A stretch of 64,000 nt of DNA from positions 1 to 64,000 of the forward strand of contig NZ_JASDCU010000012.1 in the NCBI RefSeq assembly GCF_030407765.1, written 5' to 3'. Below, piece after piece: positions 20,533 to 28,166 of the stretch. The translations under genes were made by a program, and so were the position numbers. The notes under the pieces were generated by a model. That model did no database searches, was not told where the DNA came from, and saw nothing but the letters and a program-made list of their open reading frames with translations. Position 1 is the stretch's first letter; each line of letters begins with the position of its first letter. Origin of the DNA: Microbacterium sp. APC 3901. GTDB lineage: Bacteria > Actinomycetota > Actinomycetes > Actinomycetales > Microbacteriaceae.

Positions 20533-20542
20533 TTATTCACGG
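20533..20542 (+). promoter_or_regulatory. TTATTCACGG box upstream of cydA
   Basis: Second identical copy of the 10-mer found upstream of the HTH regulator, 84 nt before the cydA ATG. Confidence 0.4.
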
Positions 20543-20626
20543 TCGGCGGCCCATCGGGGGCAGCGGGCTCGTCGTTAGCGTGGCATCCGGCGCACAAGAA
20601 CCAGGGCACGGAAGAAGGAGTGGCTC

Positions 20627-22042
20627 ATGGAATGGCTAGACCCGCTGGTCCTGTCTCGATGGCAGTTCGGTCTGACGACCGTCTACCACTACCTGTTCGT
20701 GCCCCTGACGATCGGCATGGCGCTCGTCGCCGCGATCTTCCAGACCGCGTGGGTGCGCACCGGCAAGGTGCAGTACCTGCACCTCACTCGGTTCTTCGGC
20801 AAGATCTTCCTGATCAACTTCGCCATGGGCGTCGTGACCGGCATCGTGCAGGAGTTCCAGTTCGGCATGAACTGGTCGGACTACTCCCGCTTCGTCGGCG
20901 ACGTCTTCGGCGCCCCGCTGGCCTTCGAGGGTCTGCTCGCCTTCTTCTTCGAGGCGACTTTCATCGGCCTCTGGATCTTCGGCTGGGACAAGCTCCCGCA
21001 GAAGCTGCACCTGGCCACCATCTGGTGCGTCTCGATCGGCAGCATCCTCTCGGCGTACTTCATCATCGCCGCGAACGCGTTCATGCAGAACCCGGTCGGA
21101 TACGTCTTCAATCCCGAGACGAACCGCGCCGAGCTCACCGACTTCTGGGCGCTGCTGACGAACCCGGTCGCGCTCGCCGCGTTCCCGCACACGATCTTCG
21201 GTGCGCTGATGTTCGCCGCCGGTGTCGTGATCTCGGTCTCGGCTTGGCACCTCGCCCGCGGACAGCACTTCGACACCATGCGCATCTCGCTCAAGTTCGG
21301 CCTGTGGGCGATGATCGTCTCGACCGCCGGAGTCGTGCTCACCGGTGACCAGCTGGGCCTCGCGATGTACGCGGCGCAGCCCATGAAGATGGCCGCGGCC
21401 GAAGCGACCTTCGACACGGTCTGCGGCTATGACGCGTCGTTCAGCCTGTTCACCCTCGGCACCCCGGACGGCAGCTCCGAGCTGTTCAGCATCCGGGTGC
21501 CGTATCTGCTCTCGCTGCTGTCGACCCACACGCTCGACTCCTGCGTGCACGGCATCAACGACCTCAACGCCGAATACGCCACGACCTTCGCCGACACCGG
21601 CCTCACCGAGTTCGCCCCGATCCTCTGGGTCACGTACTGGGCGTTCCGCTGGATGATCGGCCTCGGCATGGCCGCGGCCCTCGTCGCCGTAGTCGGACTG
21701 TGGGTCACCCGCAAGGGCGCCAAGAACCCGCCGGCCCCGTGGATGTGGAAGCTCGCGATCTGGTCGTTCCCGCTCGCGCTCGTCGCCAACATCATGGGCT
21801 GGGTCTTCACCGAGATGGGCAGACAGCCCTGGATCGTGTTCGGCCTGATGACCACCCAAGACGGCGTCTCGCCGGGAGTCAGCGGCGTCGAAGTCCTCAT
21901 CTCGCTGATCGCCTTCACCGCGATCTACGCCGCGCTCGCCGTGGTCGAGATCCGCCTCATCATCAGAGCGGCCCAGAAGGGCCCTGACACCGAAGAGCAG
22001 CCCCACGAGGAGACGGCCCAGCTGCCGTCGGTCGTGTACTGA
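20627..22042 (+). CDS. cydA: Cytochrome bd ubiquinol/menaquinol oxidase subunit I
   Basis: Heme-bearing catalytic subunit of the high-affinity terminal oxidase, in the cytoplasmic membrane. The 471-residue protein starts WLDPLVLSRWQFGLTTVYHYLFVPLTIG, whose His residues are heme ligands in the family, and has the GRQPW motif (MGRQPWIVFG) late in the protein. The short length indicates the short Q-loop type usual in Gram-positive bacteria. A strong GGAGTGG ribosome-binding site precedes the ATG. cydB follows after 14 nt. Confidence 0.96.
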   Translation: MEWLDPLVLSRWQFGLTTVYHYLFVPLTIGMALVAAIFQTAWVRTGKVQYLHLTRFFGKIFLINFAMGVVTGIVQEFQFGMNWSDYSRFVGDVFGAPLAFEGLLAFFFEATFIGLWIFGWDKLPQKLHLATIWCVSIGSILSAYFIIAANAFMQNPVGYVFNPETNRAELTDFWALLTNPVALAAFPHTIFGALMFAAGVVISVSAWHLARGQHFDTMRISLKFGLWAMIVSTAGVVLTGDQLGLAMYAAQPMKMAAAEATFDTVCGYDASFSLFTLGTPDGSSELFSIRVPYLLSLLSTHTLDSCVHGINDLNAEYATTFADTGLTEFAPILWVTYWAFRWMIGLGMAAALVAVVGLWVTRKGAKNPPAPWMWKLAIWSFPLALVANIMGWVFTEMGRQPWIVFGLMTTQDGVSPGVSGVEVLISLIAFTAIYAALAVVEIRLIIRAAQKGPDTEEQPHEETAQLPSVVY

Positions 22043-22056
22043 GAAAGGGATCAGTC

Positions 22057-23079
22057 ATGGAATACATGTGGTTCTGGATCGTCGCCTTCCTCTTCGTCGG
22101 CTACTTCGTGCTCGACGGGTTCGATTTCGGTGTGGGCATGTCGCTGCCGTTCCTCGGCAAGAACGACGTCTCGCGTCGCCAAGTGATCAACACGATCGGT
22201 CCGATCTGGGATCTCAACGAGACCTGGGTCATCGTCGCCGGTGCCTGCCTGTTCGCGTCGTTCCCCGAGTGGTACGCGACGCTGTTCAGCGGGTTCTACC
22301 TGCCGCTGCTGCTGATCCTGCTCGCGCTGATTCTGCGCGGCGTCTCGTTCGAGTACCGGCACCAGCGCGAGAGCGCGCAGTGGAAGCGCGGCTTCGACCG
22401 GATGATCGTGATCGGCTCGGCCGTGCCGGCGCTGCTCTGGGGCGTCGCCTTCGGCAACATCGTGCAGGGGGTGGCGATCGACGAGAGCCACATCTACGTC
22501 GGCGGCTTCTTCGCCCTGCTCAACCCCTATTCGCTGCTCGTCGGCGTCACGACGCTGCTGCTCTTCTTCCTGCACGGCGTGCTGTTCGTCTCGCTCAAGA
22601 CCGACGGGCAGGTGCACGCGGATGCTCGTCGCCTGGTGAAGCTCGCCGCCGGACCCACGGTGCTCGCCGCCGCCGGCACCGTGATCTGGACCATCGGCAT
22701 CGCCTGGGGCCGTGAAGCCCCACTGATGCTGATGGTGGTCGGATGCGGTCTCGTCGCAGCGCTCGCGCTCGTGGCGTCGGTGCTCTTCTCGATGCGCGGC
22801 CGCGACGGGCGGGCGTTCGCGGCGGGCGCTGTGACCGTGGCATCCGCCGTCGTGATGCTGTTCGCAGCGCTGTTCCCCTACGTCATGCCGTCGACGATCG
22901 ACCCGGCCTTCAGCCTCACGATCGAGAACGCATCGAGCACGCCGTATACGCTGACCATCATGAGCTGGACCGCCCTGATCGCCCTGCCCCTGGTGCTCGC
23001 GTACCAGACGTGGACGTACTGGATCTTCCGCAAGCGCGTCACTCGCAGCTCGATCGAGGGGGCTCCGGCACACGCGTGA
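22057..23079 (+). CDS. cydB: Cytochrome bd oxidase subunit II
   Basis: Second membrane subunit of cytochrome bd, 340 residues with about nine helices. The family signatures are FLFVGYFVLDGFDFGVGM at the N-terminus, IGPIWDLNETWVI and RGVSFEYRHQR. It is preceded by GAAAGGGA and spaced 14 nt from cydA, so both are on one message. A long perfect inverted repeat separates it from cydD. Confidence 0.96.
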   Translation: MEYMWFWIVAFLFVGYFVLDGFDFGVGMSLPFLGKNDVSRRQVINTIGPIWDLNETWVIVAGACLFASFPEWYATLFSGFYLPLLLILLALILRGVSFEYRHQRESAQWKRGFDRMIVIGSAVPALLWGVAFGNIVQGVAIDESHIYVGGFFALLNPYSLLVGVTTLLLFFLHGVLFVSLKTDGQVHADARRLVKLAAGPTVLAAAGTVIWTIGIAWGREAPLMLMVVGCGLVAALALVASVLFSMRGRDGRAFAAGAVTVASAVVMLFAALFPYVMPSTIDPAFSLTIENASSTPYTLTIMSWTALIALPLVLAYQTWTYWIFRKRVTRSSIEGAPAHA

Positions 23080-23091
23080 GACACGGCTTCT

Positions 23092-23152
23092 GCTCCGGTC
23101 GCAGTTCGTGCCGCCTTCCTGATCGGGGAGCGGCACGAACTGCGACCGGAGC
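23092..23152. repeat. Perfect 23-bp inverted repeat between cydB and cydD
   Basis: Arms 23092-23114 and 23130-23152 are perfect reverse complements around a 15-nt loop. It could be a terminator or attenuator separating cydAB from cydDC, or a REP-type repeat; there is no T tract. The arm contains CGCAGTTCGTGCC. Confidence 0.85.
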
Positions 23153-23185
23153 GACCTGTCGGGCCATCGCTGCGGAGATGGCGCG

Positions 23186-24865
23186 ATGAAGCCCGTCGAC
23201 CCTCGACTGCTGCGGTATGCCGCCGCGGCGCGCGGATTCCTGCTGGCTTCGGCCCTGATCGGTGTCGCTCAGACGGCGGTGACGATCGCGTTCGCCTGGA
23301 TGCTGACGGATGCCGTCACCGGCGCGCTCGCCGGGCGCGATGTCGCCACCTCGCTGCTGTGGCTGCTCGGTCTCGCGGGGCTTCGGGGCGTGCTGATCGC
23401 GGCATCGGACGCCGCCGGAACCCGTGCTGCGGCGAAGACCGGTCTGCAGCTGCGCACGGCACTGATCACGGCAGTCGGTCGCCTCGGGCCGGGGTGGCTC
23501 GCCCAGCGCAACCAGGCGGGGCTCGCCGTGACGGCGGGGCATGGGCTCGAAGCGCTCGACGCGTACTTCGCCCGATACATCCCGCAGCTCGTGCTCACGG
23601 TCATCGCGACGCCGGTGCTGGTGGCGGTCATGTGGTGGCAGGACTGGCCGAGCGGGCTGACCGCGGTCATCACGCTGCCGCTGATCCCTCTGTTCCTGAT
23701 CCTCATCGGCATCGCCACCCGCACGGTGCAGCGCAAGCAGTGGCAGACGCTGCAGCGGCTCGCCGCGCGCTTCGCCGACACCGTGCAGGGCCTCTCGACG
23801 CTGCGCCTCTTCGGACGAGAGCGCCGCGCCGCTGCGCAGATCGAGCAGACGGCTGACGACTACCGCCGCGAGACCATGAAGGTGTTGAGGTTCTCGTTCC
23901 TCTCGGGCTTCTCGATGGAGTTGCTGGCTTCGATCGCGGTGGCTCTGATCGCGGTGGCGGTCGGATTCCGCCTGCTCTCGGGTGATCTGTCTCTCGAGGT
24001 CGGACTGTTCGTGCTGCTGCTCGCGCCCGAGGCCTTCCTGCCGATCCGCCAGGTCGGAGTGCAGTTCCATGCGGCAGCCGAGGGGGTTGCGGCGACCGAG
24101 GATGTGTTCGAGGTGCTCGACGCGGCCGGGGCTCGGGTGGACTCTCGGTCGGCCGGTGTTCACAACTCAGGAACGAACGCCGCGGAGCGGATCAGGGCGG
24201 GGGCGGAGGGGCACGATTCGGGTGCTCTTCCTGAATTGCGAACGGGCAACGCGCAAGACCTCGTAATCTCCGGTCTGCGCGTGCGCGATCTGCCGCCGGT
24301 GTCGTTCGCCGCGACGCCCGGAACCATCACTCTGATCGAGGGGCCGAGCGGCGCAGGCAAGTCGAGTCTGCTGGCCGCCCTGCGCGGTGCCGTCGAGTTC
24401 GAGGGCACGGCCGTGGTCGGAGGCGTGGATGTGCGACATCTGGCGCCGTCGGAGTGGCTGGCGTGGAGCGGGCAGCGCCCTCAGCTGAGCCGAGGCACGA
24501 TCGCCGCGAATGTGGCGTTGGGCGATCAGGCGCCGATGGCCGATGGCATCCGCCGTGCCCTGGACGACGCGTGCGCGAACGACCTCGACCCTGCGCTCGA
24601 GTTGGGCGTGCAGGGCAGTGGGCTCTCGGGGGGACAGGCGCAGCGGGTCGCGGTCGCGCGGGCGCTGTATCGCCAGGCGCAGCGCCCCGACGCCGTGCTG
24701 GCGCTCGACGAGCCCTCCAGCGCCTTGGACCCGGAGACCGAGCAGCGCCTCTGGCACTCGCTGCGAGCACGTGCGGATGCCGGGGCGACGGTGCTGCTCG
24801 TCTCGCACCGTCGGTCGGCACGGGACGTGGCCGATCAGGTCGTCGAGCTGGGGGTGAGCGTGTGA
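23186..24865 (+). CDS. cydD: ABC transporter CydD (cytochrome bd assembly)
   Basis: Half of the heterodimeric CydDC exporter needed to assemble cytochrome bd; it exports reductant (glutathione/cysteine in E. coli; the substrate in actinobacteria is unsettled). The 559-residue protein has six membrane helices over about residues 15-310, then an ABC domain with Walker A GPSGAGKSS, LSGGQAQRVA and Walker B VLALDEPSSALD. The linker between the two parts (about residues 325-353) is encoded by an inverted-repeat block (24158-24243) and is poorly conserved-looking. cydC starts inside its stop codon. Confidence 0.93.
   Translation: MKPVDPRLLRYAAAARGFLLASALIGVAQTAVTIAFAWMLTDAVTGALAGRDVATSLLWLLGLAGLRGVLIAASDAAGTRAAAKTGLQLRTALITAVGRLGPGWLAQRNQAGLAVTAGHGLEALDAYFARYIPQLVLTVIATPVLVAVMWWQDWPSGLTAVITLPLIPLFLILIGIATRTVQRKQWQTLQRLAARFADTVQGLSTLRLFGRERRAAAQIEQTADDYRRETMKVLRFSFLSGFSMELLASIAVALIAVAVGFRLLSGDLSLEVGLFVLLLAPEAFLPIRQVGVQFHAAAEGVAATEDVFEVLDAAGARVDSRSAGVHNSGTNAAERIRAGAEGHDSGALPELRTGNAQDLVISGLRVRDLPPVSFAATPGTITLIEGPSGAGKSSLLAALRGAVEFEGTAVVGGVDVRHLAPSEWLAWSGQRPQLSRGTIAANVALGDQAPMADGIRRALDDACANDLDPALELGVQGSGLSGGQAQRVAVARALYRQAQRPDAVLALDEPSSALDPETEQRLWHSLRARADAGATVLLVSHRRSARDVADQVVELGVSV
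24158..24243. repeat. In-frame inverted-repeat element inside cydD
   Basis: GTTCACAACTCAGGAA (24158-24173) is matched by the reverse complement of TTCCTGAATTGCGAAC (24228-24243) with two mismatches. The 86-bp block encodes the region joining the membrane and ATPase domains of CydD and keeps the frame open. It looks like a REP/MITE-type insertion tolerated in a linker. Confidence 0.65.
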
Positions 24866-26535
24866 GCGGCGCCAGCTCCGCGGCGCGTGTGCGCGGCATC
24901 CTGCGTCTCGCGCAACCGCCGCTTCGTCGATTCCTCCCGGGCGCGATCTGGGGCTTCCTGTCGGCGGGGGCCGCGGTGAGCCTGCTCGCCGTCAGCGGGT
25001 GGCTCATCGTCAGCGCCTCGATCGTCGACTCGCTCGTGCCGCTGTCGATCGCGGTCGTGGGCGTGCGGTTCTTCGCGGTCTCGCGGGCCGTCACCCGCTA
25101 CCTCGAACGGCTGAGCGGACACGACGCGGCGCTGCGGCAGCTCGCATCCACGCGCGCCGACATGGTGCGGCGCCTCACCCCGCTCTCTCCCGCCGGCCTC
25201 GGTCGCACCGATCACGGCCGGGTGCTGTCGGCGCTGATCGACGATGTCGAGAACCTGCAGAACCTGCCCCTGCGGGTGGTGCAGCCCCTCGCCGTGTCGG
25301 GGCTCGTCGCGCTGGGGGCCGTCGGATTCTTGCTGTTCGTGTCGGTGCCGGCTGCCCTGACCCTGGCCGCCTGTCTGGTGATCGCGGCAGCCGCGGCGAT
25401 CGGCCTCGGGTGGCTGTTCGGGTCGCGCGCCGAGGCCGCTGTCTCGCGTCGTCGAGGCGACCTGTCGGCGGCGCTCACCGACTACTTCGGCTCGCTCGAC
25501 GTGCTGCTCGCCTACGGAGCAGAGCCGCAGGCCCGCGAGCGGGTGCGGCAGGCGGATGCCGAGCTCCGCCGGGCCGTCGGCACAGCGTCGCTGGCGCAGG
25601 CGATCGCGGCGGGGGTCGTCTCTGCGGTGGCGGGCGCTGCATCGGTCTGGGCGCTGGCTGTCGCGGCGCCGGGCCTGCAGACCGGCGCGATCGACGGCCC
25701 GTGGCTGGCCGTCGCCGTGCTGGTGCCCATGGTCGTGTTCGAGGTGTTCGGCGCCGTGCCGATCGCCGCGGCATCCTGGCGCAGTGTGCGGTCGAGCGCC
25801 GAGCGCATCGACGACGTGCTTCCTTCCGAGGTGCCCTCCGAGTTGCGGTCCGACGATGGTGACGATGCCGAGATCGACGGCGTTCCCGCGCTGCGGCTGC
25901 GTGATGTGCAGGCGTGGTGGCCGGGCGGGACGCCCGCCCTGCGCGGAGTCGACCTCGATCTGCATCCGGGTGAACGTGTGCTCGTGTCGGGGCCGAGCGG
26001 TGCCGGGAAGAGCTCGCTGGCCGCAGCGCTCGTCGGATTCCTGCGGGTCGAGGGTGAGTATTCCGTCGGTGGCATGGACGCGTCGGTGCTCTCCGGCCCT
26101 GCGCTGCGCCGCACGATCGGGCTGTGCGAGCAGAGTCCGCAGCTGTTCGATGAGGACATCAGACAGAATCTGCTGTTCGCCCGTGATTCGGCGACCGACG
26201 ATGAGCTGCTCGCCGCGCTCGACAGAGTCGGACTCGGCTCGTGGGTGCGCGAGCGTGGGGGACTGGACGCGCGAGTCGGTGACCGTGGCGGCCTCGTGTC
26301 GGGCGGTCAGGCGCAGCGCATCGCTCTCGCTCGTGCACTGCTGCGCGGCTTCCCGGTGCTCGTGCTCGACGAGCCGACGGCGGGAGTCGATCCGGACGCA
26401 TCCGATGCTCTGCTGCGTGATCTGCTGCAGGCGGCGGGGGAGCAGTCGGTACTGCTGATCTCGCACGTCGCTCCACCTGCGGGAACCGTCGACCGGGTCG
26501 TCAGGCTCGAAGACGGCCGCACCGTCTCGGTGTAG
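24862..26535 (+). CDS. cydC: ABC transporter CydC (cytochrome bd assembly)
   Basis: Partner of CydD. The 557-residue protein begins at a GTG overlapping the cydD stop by 4 bp (GTGA). It has six membrane helices within about residues 20-300 and an ABC domain with Walker A GPSGAGKSS, VSGGQAQRIALARALL and Walker B VLVLDEPTAGVD. Like CydD, the helix VSGWLIVSASIVDS and the FFAVSRAVTRYLERLSGHD segment are typical of CydC. It ends 17 nt before a hairpin terminator. Confidence 0.93.
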   Translation: MSGASSAARVRGILRLAQPPLRRFLPGAIWGFLSAGAAVSLLAVSGWLIVSASIVDSLVPLSIAVVGVRFFAVSRAVTRYLERLSGHDAALRQLASTRADMVRRLTPLSPAGLGRTDHGRVLSALIDDVENLQNLPLRVVQPLAVSGLVALGAVGFLLFVSVPAALTLAACLVIAAAAAIGLGWLFGSRAEAAVSRRRGDLSAALTDYFGSLDVLLAYGAEPQARERVRQADAELRRAVGTASLAQAIAAGVVSAVAGAASVWALAVAAPGLQTGAIDGPWLAVAVLVPMVVFEVFGAVPIAAASWRSVRSSAERIDDVLPSEVPSELRSDDGDDAEIDGVPALRLRDVQAWWPGGTPALRGVDLDLHPGERVLVSGPSGAGKSSLAAALVGFLRVEGEYSVGGMDASVLSGPALRRTIGLCEQSPQLFDEDIRQNLLFARDSATDDELLAALDRVGLGSWVRERGGLDARVGDRGGLVSGGQAQRIALARALLRGFPVLVLDEPTAGVDPDASDALLRDLLQAAGEQSVLLISHVAPPAGTVDRVVRLEDGRTVSV

Positions 26536-26551
26536 TCAGCCTGTGATCTGG

Positions 26552-26580
26552 GTGCCAGGGGCGTCTTTCCGCCCTGGCAC
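26552..26580 (+). terminator. cydDC terminator
   Basis: GTGCCAGGG (26552-26560) pairs with CCCTGGCAC (26572-26580), 17 nt past the cydC stop. A second weaker dyad (CGGATGCC with GGCATCCG) follows. Confidence 0.7.
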
Positions 26581-26676
26581 GGCTTCGGATGCCGGAAGCG
26601 GCGCGCCGTGGCATCCGTCGTTCCGTCCGGTGTGTCGGGTCTGCGATCCGACTGGGTGCCCAGGTGAGGACGGGGG

Positions 26677-27453
26677 TCAGACGTTGAGGTCTGCGCGCGG
26701 CTCCATCACGATCCCCTGAGCCTCGAACGCGCGGCGGCGCTCCTCGATGCGTCGGTGCAGTTCGACCTGCGCGTCGTCGACGAGTTGTGGGTCGAGGTCG
26801 ACGGTCGCGGGGCGTGGATCACCGTGGTTGGCTTCGATGTACGCGTCGAGCTCGGGGCCGGACGTCCATGACGTGATCAGTGCGTAGCGCGGTGCGGTGC
26901 CGCGGTGCCAGACCGCGTGCCAGAAGCGCTGCGTGTCGACGATGATGCGCGAGCCCTTGCGCAGTGGCAGGCGGATCTCGGTCGCGGGGTCGAAGCGATC
27001 GGAGCGCAGCAGGAGCAGCGAGTCGGTGTCGTCGGAGAGGTTGTAGTAGCCGCGCACGACCCACCCGGTGCCGTCTTCGTTGAGGCGGTTGTTGTCGTCC
27101 TGGTGCAGGTTGTAGACGGCATCCGCGTACTCGTTGGGCTGCAGCTCGATCACGCGGCAGCGGCCTACGCCGGCGCCGGGCTCGAGGGCGCGGCGCTGCA
27201 GGGTCGGGGCGATCGCGACCTGCGACTCCACCCACACGCCGTCCTTGTCGGTGCGGGGCGGGGTGTGGTTCCAGAAGCCGTTGCACTCGATCTCGCCCGC
27301 GTAGCTCGCCAGGGGAGCGAAGCGCGTGACGCCGGACGAGCGCCACCCGATGTACTCGAGATCGAGCCACTCGGCGGGGTCGGATGCCTGGTCGTGGTCG
27401 TCGAGTACCACGTAGCCGGTCTCTGCGAGCGCCTCCGATGTGATGAAGCCCAT
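26677..27453 (-). CDS. Fe(II)/2-oxoglutarate oxygenase-like protein
   Basis: A 258-residue soluble protein I do not know by name. Its centre reads VYNLHQDDNNRLNEDGTGWVVRGYYNL and, about 65 residues later, RFWHAVWHRGTAPRYALITSWTS. That is the HxD ... H ... R spacing of jelly-roll 2-oxoglutarate oxygenases, where the two His and the Asp bind iron and the Arg binds 2-oxoglutarate. RGSRIIVDT-type strands between fit the fold. A GGAGGGG ribosome-binding site precedes the ATG. A DtxR-like box overlaps its probable -10. The activity and substrate are inferred, not known. Confidence 0.6.
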   Translation of the reverse strand: MGFITSEALAETGYVVLDDHDQASDPAEWLDLEYIGWRSSGVTRFAPLASYAGEIECNGFWNHTPPRTDKDGVWVESQVAIAPTLQRRALEPGAGVGRCRVIELQPNEYADAVYNLHQDDNNRLNEDGTGWVVRGYYNLSDDTDSLLLLRSDRFDPATEIRLPLRKGSRIIVDTQRFWHAVWHRGTAPRYALITSWTSGPELDAYIEANHGDPRPATVDLDPQLVDDAQVELHRRIEERRRAFEAQGIVMEPRADLNV

Positions 27454-27476
27454 TGCGTCCCCTCCGTGCCGATGCC

Positions 27477-27492
27477 TTAGGCCATCCTAACC
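27477..27492. promoter_or_regulatory. DtxR/IdeR-type iron box candidate
   Basis: TTAGGCCATCCTAACC matches 12 of the 16 corresponding positions in the iron-box consensus TTAGGTTAGSCTAACCTAA as I recall it, with both TTAGG and CCTAACC halves intact. It covers the likely -10 (TAGGAT on the minus strand) of the oxygenase-like gene, so iron-loaded DtxR/IdeR would repress it. Confidence 0.45.
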
Positions 27493-27739
27493 AGGCTGCC
27501 ACGCGGCTGCCCCGGGGCGGGTCGGGTAAAAGCGGGACGGGTTGCCACGCAGCCGGGGTCATGTTCCCTGCGCCTCGCTGCCGTCTGAACCCCCCCTGCG
27601 TCAGTCGGCCTATGCTGCCGAGACCTGCCGTCCCGAGCGAGACCCCCGTGCAGACCCCGGGTCTCGTCCGAAGATCAGGATCTCGACCGAGGATGCCGCC
27701 GATTCGCGCAGTGGCGCGGGTTATCGTAAGCTAGTCCGC

Positions 27740-27829
27740 GGTGACGTGTCCGAGCGGCCGAAGGTGCAACACTCGAAATGTTGTGTAGGTTAATCCCTAC
27801 CGTGGGTTCAAATCCCACCGTCACCGCCA
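27740..27829 (+). tRNA. tRNA-Ser (anticodon CGA)
   Basis: A 90-nt class II tRNA: acceptor GGTGACG pairs with CGTCACC, anticodon stem CAACA/TGTTG frames the loop CTCGAAA with anticodon CGA, a long variable arm follows (GTAGGTTAATCCCTAC), then the T arm GTGGGTTCAAATCCCAC and encoded CCA. It reads UCG. The fructan island begins directly downstream, so it is a possible integration site. Confidence 0.97.
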
Positions 27830-27832
27830 TGG

Positions 27833-27858
27833 AAACCCCCGAGAAATCGGGGGTTTTT
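27833..27858 (+). terminator. tRNA-Ser terminator
   Basis: Perfect 10-bp stem AAACCCCCGA / TCGGGGGTTT with a GAAA tetraloop followed by TT, 4 nt after the tRNA. This is the clearest intrinsic terminator in the window. Confidence 0.92.
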
Positions 27859-28089
27859 CCGTATCCGGGGTGGGGCGTGGTGCATTTCTGGTGCACGTCT
27901 CGACGATCTAGCATCCGGAGTACCGCGGTGAACTTGCACCTGCTTTCAATCCGGGCTTCAGGTCTCACCGCCGCGAAGACCCGGCTCCCTTCGCAGCACA
28001 GGGAAGCGGGCCTTCGGTGTTCGTCGGGCTTGAGCCGCGGTGACGCCCCATCAACGAGATCGAACCCTGGGCAGAGCGCCAGATGGAAT
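27859..28089. other. Non-coding gap between tRNA-Ser and the fructan island
   Basis: No supported gene. The stretch holds GTGCATTTCTGGTGCAC near 27879 and no duplicate of the tRNA 3' end that I can see. No integrase or remnant of one is legible. It may be the left junction of the island, but this rests on position only. Confidence 0.5.
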
Positions 28090-28147
28090 GATTAACCGCT
28101 TGACCAGCGGTGCGAGTCCGTTCTATGCTCTGCGTAACCGATTAACC
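28090..28147 (+). promoter_or_regulatory. Promoter with two LacI-type operators
   Basis: A -35 TTGACC (28100-28105) and -10 TATGCT (28124-28129) with an 18-bp spacer. Two CG-centred sites flank it: TTAACCGCTTGA (28092-28103) and GTAACCGATTAA (28134-28145). They share TAACCGNTT, and their centres are 42 bp apart, four helical turns. This is the layout expected for a looping LacI-family repressor, probably the one encoded at 32880. Confidence 0.65.
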
Positions 28148-28166
28148 ATAGGAGATTGGACGGGAA

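Noticed and set aside
20636..22006. 456-codon open frame antisense to cydA
   Set aside because: Arg/Asp/Glu-rich shadow of a conserved membrane protein gene.
27675..27968. Minus-strand open frame across tRNA-Ser containing VGFEPTVGIN
   Set aside because: This peptide is the well-known spurious translation of a tRNA gene; the tRNA explains the sequence.
27740..28166. Integrated mobile element with att sites at tRNA-Ser
   Set aside because: No integrase and no second copy of the tRNA 3' end were found in the window; only position suggests integration.
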